DNA from: Pseudomonas viridiflava
Lineage (GTDB): Bacteria; Pseudomonadota; Gammaproteobacteria; Pseudomonadales; Pseudomonadaceae
Direction of reading: 5' to 3'
Assembly: GCF_900589395.1 (NCBI RefSeq)
Contig: NZ_UUIS01000074.1
Coordinates: forward strand, 62,001 to 126,000
DNA: 64,000 nt
Numbering within the stretch: position 1 is the first letter of the stretch; each line of letters starts with the position of its first letter. The notes under the pieces were generated by a model, which was not told the DNA's origin, did not search any database, and saw only the letters and a program-made list of their open reading frames with translations. Of this stretch, positions 45,397-53,537 are shown one piece after another. The translations under genes and the position numbers were made by a program.

Positions 45397-47280
45397 ATGA
45401 ATTTGAAGTTTCGTCATAAGATCCTGCTGGCCGCCTCCGGCGTTGTGGTATTGGCCTTTGCGCTGTTCACCTTGTACAACGACTACCTGCAACGCATCAC
45501 CATTGGCCAGAACCTTGAGGCCTCGGTCGGCCAGGCGGGCGAACTGACCGCCAGCAGTGTGCAGAACTGGCTGAGCGGCCGGATCCTGGCCCTGGACAAC
45601 CTCACACAGGACGTGGAGCGCCAAGGCATCAAGACCAACGACCTGGGCGGTCTGGTAGGTGCGCAGTCGCTGCTTTCGACCTTTCAGTTCACCTACGTCG
45701 GCGACAGCGACGGGGTATTTACCCAGCGTCCCGACACGCAGATGCCGGCCGGCTATGACCCACGCAAGCGACCGTGGTACAGCACTACGGTGACGGCGGG
45801 CAAGACCATCATCAGCGCGCCGTACCAGGCGTCGGTGGGCGGCCTGGTGGTCACCATTGCCAGCCCGATCAGGGCCGGCGGGCAGATAAATGGCGTGGCC
45901 GGCGGCGACCTGAGCCTCGATGTGCTGGTCAGGATCATCAACTCGGTCGATTTTGGCGGCCTGGGTCATGCGGTGCTGGTCAGCGGCGACGGGCAAGTGA
46001 TTGTCAGCCCGGACAAGGACCAGGTCATGAAGAACCTCAAGGACCTTTACCCGGGGCAGAATCTGACGCTGGAAAAAAACCTGCGTGAAGTGGTGCTCAA
46101 TGGCAAGGCCCGCCTGGTGTCCTTTACCCCGATCACCGGCTTGCCCGGCGCTGACTGGTATGTCGGCCTGCTGATCGACAAGGAAAAAGCCTATGCGCCA
46201 CTGAGTCAGTTCCGCAGTTCCGCATTGATCGCCGTGCTCATCGCCGTGGCCGTGATCGCCTTGCTGCTGAGCCTGCTGATCACCGCGCTGATGCGCCCGC
46301 TGACCGACATGGGGCGCGCCATGCAAGACATCGCCGAAGGTGAAGGCGACCTGACGCGGCGCCTGAAACTGCAAGGCAACGACGAATTTGCCGAACTGGG
46401 CAGTGCGTTCAACCGTTTCGTCGAACGCGTGCATGCCTCGATCGCCGAAGTGTCGTCAGCCACGCTGCAGGTGCATGACCTGTCGCAACGGGTCGTGAAC
46501 TCTTCCAACTCTTCGATCATCGGTTTCGATGAACAGAGCGCCCGGACCAACAGTGTGGCAGCGGCAATCAACGAATTGGGCGCGGCAACCCAGGAAATTG
46601 CCCGCAACGCTTCCGACGCCTCGATACAGGCCAGTGATGCCCGCGAGCAGGCCGAGGATGGGCGCCGTGTGGTCGAACAGACCATCCGCTCGATGAGTGA
46701 ACTGTCGGGCAAGATCAGCGGCTCCTGTGTGCAGATCGAGAAGCTCAACGCCAGTACCGACAACATCGGCCACATTCTCGACGTGATCAAGGGGATTTCG
46801 CAGCAAACCAACCTCTTGGCGCTCAACGCCGCCATTGAAGCGGCGCGCGCCGGTGAAGCCGGACGTGGCTTTGCCGTGGTTGCCGACGAGGTGCGCAACC
46901 TGGCCCACCGTACACAGGAGTCGGCGGACGAAATTCACAAGATGATCGGTGAGCTGCAAAGCGGCTCTCAAGAAGCGGTCATCAACATGAATGAAAGTCA
47001 GGCTTCCAGCCAGGGCAGTGTCGAGGTCGCCAACCAGGCGGGCAGCCGTTTGCAGGAAGTGACCCGACGTATTGGTGAAATCGATGGCATGAACCAATCG
47101 GTCGCCGCCGCCACCGAAGAACAGACCGCGGTCGTGGAAACCCTCAACGTCGACATCAACCAGATCAACACGCTCAACCAGCAGGGCGTGGCCAACCTCA
47201 ATGAAACCCTCAAAGACTGCGCCGCCCTGTCGCAGCAGGCCGGCCGCCTCAAACAGCTGGTCGACAGCTTCAAGATCTGA
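45397..47280 (+). CDS. dCache chemoreceptor, predicted amino-acid sensor
   Basis: The 627-residue receptor has a TM at ~8-28, a dCache_1 periplasmic domain (~35-275), a second TM near 275, a HAMP, and a signalling domain with NLLALNAAIEAARAGEAGRG. The amino-acid-binding motif of PctA-type dCache sensors appears present: Tyr120, Arg125, Trp127, Tyr128, Tyr143 and Asp171, spaced as in the known motif to within one residue (YDPRKRPWY, SAPYQ, GGDLSLD). It probably mediates chemotaxis to amino acids. An inverted repeat follows the stop. Confidence 0.9.
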   Translation: MNLKFRHKILLAASGVVVLAFALFTLYNDYLQRITIGQNLEASVGQAGELTASSVQNWLSGRILALDNLTQDVERQGIKTNDLGGLVGAQSLLSTFQFTYVGDSDGVFTQRPDTQMPAGYDPRKRPWYSTTVTAGKTIISAPYQASVGGLVVTIASPIRAGGQINGVAGGDLSLDVLVRIINSVDFGGLGHAVLVSGDGQVIVSPDKDQVMKNLKDLYPGQNLTLEKNLREVVLNGKARLVSFTPITGLPGADWYVGLLIDKEKAYAPLSQFRSSALIAVLIAVAVIALLLSLLITALMRPLTDMGRAMQDIAEGEGDLTRRLKLQGNDEFAELGSAFNRFVERVHASIAEVSSATLQVHDLSQRVVNSSNSSIIGFDEQSARTNSVAAAINELGAATQEIARNASDASIQASDAREQAEDGRRVVEQTIRSMSELSGKISGSCVQIEKLNASTDNIGHILDVIKGISQQTNLLALNAAIEAARAGEAGRGFAVVADEVRNLAHRTQESADEIHKMIGELQSGSQEAVINMNESQASSQGSVEVANQAGSRLQEVTRRIGEIDGMNQSVAAATEEQTAVVETLNVDINQINTLNQQGVANLNETLKDCAALSQQAGRLKQLVDSFKI

Positions 47281-47303
47281 CCGCTTTCCAGCCCGTTGAA
47301 CAC

Positions 47304-47333
47304 ATCGCGCCTTTCCTGATCGAAAGGCGCGAT
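47304..47333 (+). terminator. Hairpin downstream of the dCache receptor
   Basis: ATCGCGCCTTT and AAAGGCGCGAT form an 11-bp stem with an 8-nt loop 24 bp after the stop. It has no clear T run, so termination is likely but not certain. Confidence 0.6.
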
Positions 47334-47409
47334 ATCAATGAGGGCCTGGGTGAGGGTTCGAAACACACTCATACAGTAGAATGCCTATTTACAAAGGCTT
47401 TAAGCACTC

Positions 47410-47438
47410 ATGTACGCGGAGGGTGCCTCCGCGTACAT
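47410..47438. repeat. Perfect 13-bp inverted repeat upstream of the recombinase
   Basis: ATGTACGCGGAGG and its complement CCTCCGCGTACAT are separated by GTG. It lies about 50 bp before the recombinase start. It could be an operator, a recombination or resolution site, or a hairpin. Confidence 0.75.
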
Positions 47439-47486
47439 CGCGGTGTAAACTTTTGGCGTTTGTGTGTCCTTTCCTTGCGAGATGAA

Positions 47487-48692
47487 ATGAGCAGGCTTAC
47501 CCAGTCATTTATCAGAACCGTGGAAAAACCTGGCCGTTATGCCGATGAGCGCGGGCTGTTTCTACGAGTCAGTGCAAGCGGCAGTAAGCACTGGGTGTTG
47601 CGTTACCAGCTCAACAAACGCCGGCATGACCTGGGGCTTGGCGCATTTCCCGGGGTTTCGCTGAAAGCGGCGCGCCTGGCGGCTGATACGTATCGGTTGG
47701 CATTAAGCCAGGGCGTTGATCCATTGGCGCAGCGCCAGGCCGAGCAGCAGCCGGTCATGCCGGCAGCCGCGCCTGTGACCTTTCGCGAAGAGGCCGAGCG
47801 CTACATCCAGACGCATCGCCAAAGCTGGAAAAATGCCCGCCATGCCCAGCAATGGGCGCACTCACTGAGTGATCATGTCTACCCGCAACTGGGTGCATTG
47901 GCGGTCGATGCCATCGACACCGACCATGTGCTGCAGGTGCTGGTACCGATCTGGGGGCAGATACCGGAAACCGCTTTTCGCTTGCGCAATCGCATTGAAC
48001 TGGTGCTCGACGCCGCCAAGGCACGCAAGCTGCGCGGCGGTGAAAATCCGGCGCGTTGGCGGGGTCACCTGGACAAACTGCTACCGCGACACAAACGCAG
48101 CCAGGTGCCTTTTTCGGCCATGCCGGCCGATCGACTCGGCGCATTCGTGCGCGAACTCGACAGCCTGGACAGCACAGCGGCGCGGGCTTGCGAGCTGATC
48201 ATCCATACCGCGTGCCGCAGCGCAGAGGTCTGTGAAGCACGCTGGGACGAGGTCGACCTGGTCAACCGGGTCTGGAGCATCGAGGCGAAACGCATGAAGG
48301 CCGGCAAGCTTCACCGTGTGCCGCTGGTGGATGCCGCATTGCACGTATTGGAACAGCAACGTGGCAAGCACCCTTTATATGTCTTTCCCAATGCCCGCCA
48401 TAACGGAGCACTGCCCGGTAACGCAATCCGTCGGGTCATGGCGCAACTGCAAGCCGATGACTACGTACCGCACGGTTTTCGCTCCAGCTTTCGCACCTGG
48501 GCTGCCGAGCACACCGATTTTCCCAGGGATGTGTGCGAAATGGCCCTGGCCCATGCCCTGGGCGACAAGGTAGAAGCCGCCTATCACCGTGGCGATCTGC
48601 TGGACAAACGCCGGCAGTTGATGGCGGCCTGGAGCGCCTTCATCGAGCAAGGCGCACGACAGGTGGTCAATCATCTTCAGCTGCAAGATTGA
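47487..48692 (+). CDS. P4-type tyrosine recombinase/integrase
   Basis: ATG at 47487 gives 401 residues; nine more are possible upstream. It has the N-terminal Arm-binding domain of P4-type integrases (GLFLRVSASGSKHWVLRYQL, HDLGLGAFPGVSLKAARL), a core-binding domain, and catalytic residues Arg (HTACRSAEV), His-x-x-Arg (HGFRSSFRTW), His in LAHAL and Tyr (AYHRGDLLDKRR). It would integrate or excise an element, or resolve dimers. It converges on the tus-like gene, their 3' ends overlapping by 26 bp. No tRNA att site was seen nearby. Confidence 0.9.
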   Translation: MSRLTQSFIRTVEKPGRYADERGLFLRVSASGSKHWVLRYQLNKRRHDLGLGAFPGVSLKAARLAADTYRLALSQGVDPLAQRQAEQQPVMPAAAPVTFREEAERYIQTHRQSWKNARHAQQWAHSLSDHVYPQLGALAVDAIDTDHVLQVLVPIWGQIPETAFRLRNRIELVLDAAKARKLRGGENPARWRGHLDKLLPRHKRSQVPFSAMPADRLGAFVRELDSLDSTAARACELIIHTACRSAEVCEARWDEVDLVNRVWSIEAKRMKAGKLHRVPLVDAALHVLEQQRGKHPLYVFPNARHNGALPGNAIRRVMAQLQADDYVPHGFRSSFRTWAAEHTDFPRDVCEMALAHALGDKVEAAYHRGDLLDKRRQLMAAWSAFIEQGARQVVNHLQLQD

Positions 48693-49695
48693 GGTCCAAC
48701 GGGTCATCGGCCGTGGTGGCTGATGGCTGGACTGTTTTCGAGCGGCCATCGGAATAGGTCGATGCCACCAGGGTAGAGCGGCTTTGCGGCAATTGTGACG
48801 GACTCATGCCAACCAGGTCGTTGGGATTGAGGTACAGGTTCATCCGTGGAATCACCTCGATCCGGGCCTTCTTGTCCGGCCGTTCCGCCTGGCGCGTGTG
48901 CCGGTCAAAATCGCGTAATTCATGCACATCGATGGGTTTCTCACCGGCCAGCACAAACAGGGGCAGGTTGCTGTGGATCATCGCGTCGTAGCGTGAACTG
49001 GCCGAGAAATACAACATCGCACGCGGATGTGGCGCAACCTTCTTGTATTTGATCAAGGTGGCATGGTCGGCCAGGTTGACGATACGCCGCAGCTCCGCAC
49101 CGGCCAGCGTTTCGCCAGGCGTCACATTGTCACGATCCGACTGCTGCTCTGCGGTCTTGGCCAGTAACTCGCGCACCTTGCCAACTTCTACACGCTCACC
49201 GCCAGTGGTGTGACCGGCCCAGGTAAAGACGATCAGTCGCGGGCAGCTGTCGAATGCCTGGGTATGGCGGCCCAGTTGCTTCATGCTGAATTGATGGCCC
49301 AGCGCTTGCCGAAGAATTTTCGAGCGCGCGGTAGTGGCCAGGTTAAGCTCCAGGCGCGTCTTTTCAATCATCGCCATGAGCTCGTCCTTGAGGTCGTTGA
49401 TCTCCCGAACCCAAGGCAAGACGCTGTCGCGCAGAGCAAAATAGCCTGGCAAGCGCATGACTGTGCCCGGCGCCTGGCCCACGACGCGCTCGAAAGCCAT
49501 CATGGCCTGCAGCGCCGCTTCGATCGCCGGCTGTCCTTCTAGGCGTTGCACATCGATACGGTCAGGGGCCTTTTGCTCTGCCAGGACAGGCAATTTCCAG
49601 ACGGTTCCGCTGACCACCAGATGGGGCCAGACCTGGTTGAAGGCATGAAGCCTGGAAACCAGGCGCTCGTGGACAGATACGATTTCAGTAAGCAT
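48667..49695 (-). CDS. Tus-family replication-terminus-binding protein
   Basis: ATG at 49695, with AAGGAGT about 5 nt upstream, gives 342 residues; the longer frame to 49803 lacks such a site. The match to E. coli Tus is by pattern: MRLPGYFALR for AVRLPGVLCY, a WVREINDLKDEL helix, and RIEVIPRMNLYL for PLRLIIPRLHLY at the C-terminus, after which a ~60-residue disordered tail follows here. Tus binds Ter sites and blocks replication forks in one direction. Finding it beside rep/par genes suggests plasmid replication control. An inverted repeat lies directly upstream. Confidence 0.7.
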   Translation of the reverse strand: MLTEIVSVHERLVSRLHAFNQVWPHLVVSGTVWKLPVLAEQKAPDRIDVQRLEGQPAIEAALQAMMAFERVVGQAPGTVMRLPGYFALRDSVLPWVREINDLKDELMAMIEKTRLELNLATTARSKILRQALGHQFSMKQLGRHTQAFDSCPRLIVFTWAGHTTGGERVEVGKVRELLAKTAEQQSDRDNVTPGETLAGAELRRIVNLADHATLIKYKKVAPHPRAMLYFSASSRYDAMIHSNLPLFVLAGEKPIDVHELRDFDRHTRQAERPDKKARIEVIPRMNLYLNPNDLVGMSPSQLPQSRSTLVASTYSDGRSKTVQPSATTADDPLDLNLAAEDD

Positions 49696-49710
49696 ACCGA
49701 CTCCTTTATC

Positions 49711-49825
49711 AATACCACCCCTAACAGGCGATTTTACTAAAAGCATCCTCTTTCCGTGCGGTCCGCCCCCCGAAGATGGAAAGGTAAAGCGGCTTGAATC
49801 CATTTATATCGCTAGGGGTGGTATT
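49711..49825. promoter_or_regulatory. Inverted repeat pair upstream of tus (operator or Ter-like)
   Basis: AATACCACCCCTA (49711-49723) and its complement TAGGGGTGGTATT (49813-49825) face each other across 89 bp. The proximal arm is 16 bp before the tus start codon. E. coli tus is autoregulated through a Ter site in its promoter, so a similar role is plausible. Confidence 0.6.
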
Positions 49826-49828
49826 GGT

Positions 49829-49860
49829 TTTGATAGCTATCTATCGTGATAGCTATCAAA
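49829..49860. repeat. Perfect 13-bp inverted repeat of TAGCTATC type
   Basis: TTTGATAGCTATC (49829-49841) and GATAGCTATCAAA (49848-49860) surround TATCGT. It is part of the replicon-wide TAGCTATC family. Confidence 0.85.
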
Positions 49861-49900
49861 CAATCAGATTCATACTTTGCCGCCTTCGCCTCGGCCTGCA

Positions 49901-49940
49901 CAGCCTGATGATAGCTATCTATCTATCTATCATCAGGCTG
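49901..49940. repeat. 14-bp inverted repeat around a CTAT tract between tus and parB
   Basis: CAGCCTGATGATAG and CTATCATCAGGCTG are perfect complements with a CTATCTATCTAT loop. It could be a terminator-like hairpin for the par operon or a partition-site unit. Confidence 0.75.
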
Positions 49941-49965
49941 CGCAACACTGCAGAGGCCTGAACGA

Positions 49966-50265
49966 CTACTTGAGGTTGTAATGCTTCTTGAGCAGTTGCT
50001 GGACAATATCAGTCTCGGTGACCCGCTTTCCGCTTTTGGCCGACTCTTGTGCGGCGCCGATTTTCAGCGCATTGGCAATGTCCCAACGCAGGCGAAACAG
50101 TTTCTGGATCGTGGGTTCCGGCTTGAAGGCTTCAATAAGCGGTTCCTGGGTGACCGCCTCCTGGTGAGCCGCAACCTTGTTCAAGGCTTTGTCGGCCTCT
50201 CCGCCTTCAAGAAATTCATTGGGGTCTTTCTTGAAGCTTTTGATGTCGGGTTTGGATTTGATCAC
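49966..50265 (-). CDS. Small ribbon-helix-helix partition partner (ParB-like)
   Basis: The 99-residue basic protein starts at a GTG overlapping the parA stop (GTGA). The C-terminal half (RLRWDIANALKIGAAQESAK, then SGKRVTETDIVQQLLKKHY) has the pattern of a ribbon-helix-helix DNA binder; the N-terminal part is Lys/Glu-rich and probably flexible. Small RHH partners are typical of type Ib partition systems, where they bind short repeats near the par promoter. The TAGCTATC repeats at both ends of the operon are candidate sites. Confidence 0.78.
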   Translation of the reverse strand: MIKSKPDIKSFKKDPNEFLEGGEADKALNKVAAHQEAVTQEPLIEAFKPEPTIQKLFRLRWDIANALKIGAAQESAKSGKRVTETDIVQQLLKKHYNLK

Positions 50266-50894
50266 GCCAGCACCTCGGCAAAGAATGCATTCATTTCCTG
50301 AATGGCTGCATGGTCACGCTTGAGCTCATGAACGATTGCGCCTTCACTGATGCAACGACGGAATGCCACACGTTCACAGATTTTGGTCTTGAAGACGCTG
50401 AACGATTGTTCTTCCAGGAAATGCAGCATCTCACCGGTGTCCTTGGTACGTGTATCGACCCTCGACAGCAGCATCTTTACATTCAGGTCCGGGTTGTAGT
50501 CGCGTGCGAGGTCGACCACGGTCAGCAGATCGGTCATTGCCGCGGCGTCGAACGAGCTCGCACCGACCGGTACGATCACCACTTCTGCCAGCAGCAATGC
50601 CGAGCGCAGTCCTACCGAGTCGCGTCCGCCAGCGTCGACGACCACATGCTCATAAGAAGTCGCCAGCTGACGCCCTTCCGCATTGATGGCCTTGCCTTGC
50701 AGGCAAACCGTGGTGGGGCTTGGGCTGTACTCGGGATTGTCGCGGCGCCATGCTGCCCAGCTTGCAGCGCTGGCCTGTGGATCGCCGTCGATCAGCAATG
50801 TCTTTCCCCGTGTTGCCAGCATGGTTGCCAGGTGCACGGCGGTGGTGGTCTTGCCAACCCCACCCTTGGTATTGACGCATGCAAAAATGGTCAC
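50262..50894 (-). CDS. parA: Type Ib ParA partition ATPase
   Basis: The start is a GTG at 50894 with AAGGGGA just upstream, giving 210 residues. It has the deviant Walker A motif NTKGGVGKTTTAVHLA, an LLIDGDPQASA Walker A' segment, and VVVDAGGRDS and VIVPVGASSFD. It has no N-terminal HTH, so type Ib. It positions plasmid DNA on the nucleoid. Upstream, the repeat tract at 50949-50984 lies in its promoter, the usual place for a type Ib centromere and operator. Confidence 0.92.
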   Translation of the reverse strand: MTIFACVNTKGGVGKTTTAVHLATMLATRGKTLLIDGDPQASAASWAAWRRDNPEYSPSPTTVCLQGKAINAEGRQLATSYEHVVVDAGGRDSVGLRSALLLAEVVIVPVGASSFDAAAMTDLLTVVDLARDYNPDLNVKMLLSRVDTRTKDTGEMLHFLEEQSFSVFKTKICERVAFRRCISEGAIVHELKRDHAAIQEMNAFFAEVLA

Positions 50895-50948
50895 TGCGAT
50901 CCCCTTCTCTTTATTGCAGCTATATATAGGCAATCTTTTCGGCGTGCA

Positions 50949-50984
50949 TTATAGCTATCTATCTATCTATATAGCTAGCTATCA
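50949..50984. promoter_or_regulatory. TAGCTATC/CTAT repeat tract upstream of parA, candidate parS and operator
   Basis: ATTATAGCTATCTATCTATC continues as TATATAGCTAGCTATC, about 55-90 bp before the parA GTG. Short tandem repeats in this position are bound by RHH partners in type Ib systems (established for other plasmids; inferred here). Confidence 0.7.
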
Positions 50985-51539
50985 ATTTTTACATGCCTTT
51001 TCATCTGCAGGAATGCTCTATTCTGGTTGTAAGCCGGCTTACTGCTTGGTGTAGGAAAAATCTGAACACCATGCAGGTGTGTGCTTTTCGGCACGGTAGG
51101 TTGTTGTCTGCCTTGCTTGTCGGGCTTGTTCTCGCTGAAGAGACCGTCGATGAAATGCCATGTGACGGCAATCAGCGATAACCAAGGGGGGTCGAGGGGT
51201 TTTTCGATCACGCCTGGCAGGTTTTTCAGGATTCATGAAAAGTTCATCTGTAAACATCATGGCAATAGCCCTAAAAACGCCTGAGTTGATTTTTGAGCCA
51301 CGAAATCTGTTTCTACTCATCGGTGATTGTTACTTGCTCTCTTTTCGCCTCCTGCGGCCTCTCAGGAGGTTTTAGCGCCATTGGGTTTTGCTCTGCGCTT
51401 TTGATTTGCCCCCTTTCAAAAAAAATCAGCTCTTCGCGTGTGTTTTTAAAATCTTTTTTTCTTGTTTTTAAAGCTTGTTTTTAAAGCTTGTTTTTAGCAC
51501 CGCTGCAGGCCTTGATTTACGTGGCCTCCAGCGGTGCAA
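50985..51539. other. Region between parA and the iterons, with an AT-rich block
   Basis: No gene is supported here. From 51410 to 51495 there is an A/T-rich block with tandem AAGCTTGTTTTTA repeats, a likely unwinding element for the adjacent origin. Confidence 0.5.
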
Positions 51540-51644
51540 CGACTACAGATTCCGGCTATACGACTACAGATTCCGGCTATGACGACTACAGATTCCAGCT
51601 GTATCGACTACAAATTTCAGCTATGACGACTACAGATTCCGGCT
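51540..51644. repeat. Iteron array I (5 copies, 21-22 bp apart)
   Basis: Five direct copies of CGACTACAGATTCCGGCTAT (variants in places) start at 51540, 51561, 51583, 51605 and 51627. Regular one-to-two-turn spacing is typical of initiator-binding iterons. Confidence 0.92.
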
Positions 51645-51645
51645 G

Positions 51646-51654
51646 TTATCCACA
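51646..51654. promoter_or_regulatory. DnaA box beside the iterons
   Basis: TTATCCACA, a perfect match to the DnaA box consensus, follows the last iteron of array I. Together they define the likely oriV. Confidence 0.8.
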
Positions 51655-51777
51655 GGTGAATCCCAATTTTTTGGATCCAATAAATGGTTGAATGAGGCCC
51701 TGCCTGTGCTTGCATGCTCGCCTCGCTCGGCCAGGGCAACGGAGTACGAAAATCCCCTCGAAACGAGCCCTGCCCAT

Positions 51778-52086
51778 CGACTACAAATTCCGGCTATGGC
51801 TCAAAGCCTTATCCTGCGCAGCCCTCGATCACATCATCGCGTCTGACAGATCGGTCCTACACCGCACACGTTTGCTTACAACGACTACAAATTCCGGCTA
51901 TGGCCGGGCGCCGTGTGAACGACTACAAATTCCGGCTATGGCCGGGCGCCGTGTGAACGACTACAAATTCCGGCTATGGCCGATCAGGTCCGGACGGCCA
52001 CAACTGTCGGGCCCTGCAGCGCCTCTCATCGACTACAAATTCCGGCTATGGCTCAGCGCCATTAACGACTACAGATTCTGGCCATG
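51778..52086. repeat. Iteron array II (6 copies) upstream of rep
   Basis: Copies of CGACTACAAATTCCGGCTAT start at 51778, 51882, 51920, 51958, 52030 and 52066. The middle three are 38 bp apart and include an identical GGCCGGGCGCCGTGTGAA spacer. They lie in the rep promoter region and may also repress rep. Confidence 0.92.
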
Positions 52087-52156
52087 CGAAGAAACCACAC
52101 GAAAATCCGTCGGCAAGCTTGTTACTATCGACTCATCAACGCGCCAGGAGTAGTCG

Positions 52157-52903
52157 ATGACCGCCAAAGAACCTTCGTCATTGCTTGTGACGAAAGCCAA
52201 TGATCTGATCAGTGCGTCTTACCGTCTGACCCTCCAGGAACAGCGTCTGTTGCTGGCCGCGATCGCCCAGGTCGACCCGCGCAAACCCATGCCTTCCAAA
52301 ATCACGGTCACGGCTGCCAGCTTCGCCGAGATCTACGGCGTACCCATTCGTTTTGCCTACACCAACCTCAAGGAAGCCGCCGATTCTCTCTACGAGCGCG
52401 ACATCCAGACGTTCGACGGCAAGAACCGCACCCGTATCCGCTGGGTGTACAAGGCGGCCTATGCCGAAGGAGAAGGGCGTGTCACCCTGAACTTCACCGT
52501 GGATGTGATCCCTTACCTGTCGATGCTCAACAGCAAGCTGACGTCCTACGACTTGCGGCGCGTGGCCAATCTCAACTCGATGCACAGCTTTCGGCTGTTC
52601 GAGCTGATGATGCAGTTCAAAAGCACCGGCGTGCTGGTGATCGAGGTCGAGAGGCTGCGCATCCTTCTGGACCTTGGCGACAGCTACAAGCGTTTCAACA
52701 ACCTGCGACAGCGGGTGATCACTCCTTCGATCAACGAGATCATGGCCAAGTCCGGCATCTCGATTTCCTACGAGACGATCACCGAAGGCAAGACGGTGAA
52801 AAGCCTGGTGTTTCGTTTTCACGAAGCGGCTCAACTGCGACTTTCGCTGGGCGATACCCTTCAGGCACTTCCTGAAAATCCTCTTGAGATCCTCAAGGAT
52901 TAG
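52157..52903 (+). CDS. Rep_3 family plasmid replication initiator
   Basis: ATG at 52157 with AGGAGT upstream gives 248 residues. The sequence shows the Rep_3 pattern of paired winged helices: LVTKANDLISASYRLTLQEQ, YTNLKEAADSLYERDIQTF, LNSMHSFRLFELMMQFKSTG and FNNLRQRVITPSINEIMAKS. It binds the iterons and loads the replisome at oriV. Eleven iterons lie upstream and two inverted ones downstream. Confidence 0.93.
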   Translation: MTAKEPSSLLVTKANDLISASYRLTLQEQRLLLAAIAQVDPRKPMPSKITVTAASFAEIYGVPIRFAYTNLKEAADSLYERDIQTFDGKNRTRIRWVYKAAYAEGEGRVTLNFTVDVIPYLSMLNSKLTSYDLRRVANLNSMHSFRLFELMMQFKSTGVLVIEVERLRILLDLGDSYKRFNNLRQRVITPSINEIMAKSGISISYETITEGKTVKSLVFRFHEAAQLRLSLGDTLQALPENPLEILKD

Positions 52904-52930
52904 CGTTTAAAAACAATACTTTAAGTTTTT

Positions 52931-53191
52931 TGATAGCTAGATATATAGCTAGATATATTCTCATGGTGGCGTTTAATCCATAGCCGGAATTTGTAGTCGA
53001 TGCCGACCTGCGGCCCCGGTTTGACGCCCATGCCGGGTTTCCATCTGGTCGGCTCGGGTACGCGGGCTGCCAAGTCACTTCATGAGCATCCAGATATGCC
53101 CACCTCGTATTTCACGTGGGCTGTACGCTCTTTTACGCGTGCGTTCGCCTGCACTTGGCCAGCTAGATAGCTATATAGATAGATAGCTATT
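52931..53191. repeat. TAGCTATC-type repeats downstream of rep
   Basis: TGATAGCTAGATATATAGCT at about 52931-52950 (continuing AGATATATTC) and AGCTAGATAGCTATATAGAT at 53161-53180 (continuing AGATAGCTAT to 53190) bracket the last iterons. They are the same family as the parA upstream tract. Confidence 0.75.
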
Positions 53192-53247
53192 TTTGAGAGC
53201 GTCCAGCGCAAGTGCCTGAAATAGCGGGTAGCCGGAATTTGTAGTCG
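52978..53247. repeat. Iteron array III: two inverted copies downstream of rep
   Basis: TAGCCGGAATTTGTAGTCG, the complement of the iteron, lies at 52981-52999 and 53229-53247. The opposite orientation may serve copy-number control or handcuffing. Confidence 0.88.
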
Positions 53248-53537
53248 ATAGCGGGCTGACGTTTTTCGAGCCTTGCACACCGCCACAGCCAAGTCGCTGA
53301 GCAGGCGCCTGGATCACCGCATTCATGGCCAGCAAGGCGTCATCGGTGCAGCGCTCAGGCTCTGCTCAAAACAGGTTCAAGATCAGGTTGTTCAGGCCGA
53401 TGAAATAGGTGTGTGGGCCGGCCTTGAGCAGTTGCCTTGCCAAAGTGCTAGCATCCGCGGCATCAAGCCCTTGTGGTGGCGTGTCTGCAGATCGACCTGC
53501 AGCCTTATTCCTATCGTGACTTTCTCTCCTGGACGCC

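Noticed and set aside
47345..47370. GGTTCGAA near the integrase, a possible tRNA T-loop or att site
   Set aside because: No tRNA stem structure around it and no matching copy at the right end of the plasmid core.
51692..52153. Plus-strand frame encoding repeated DYKFRLW
   Set aside because: The peptide repeats are translated iterons (TACAAATTCCGGCTATGG); no ribosome site or domain.
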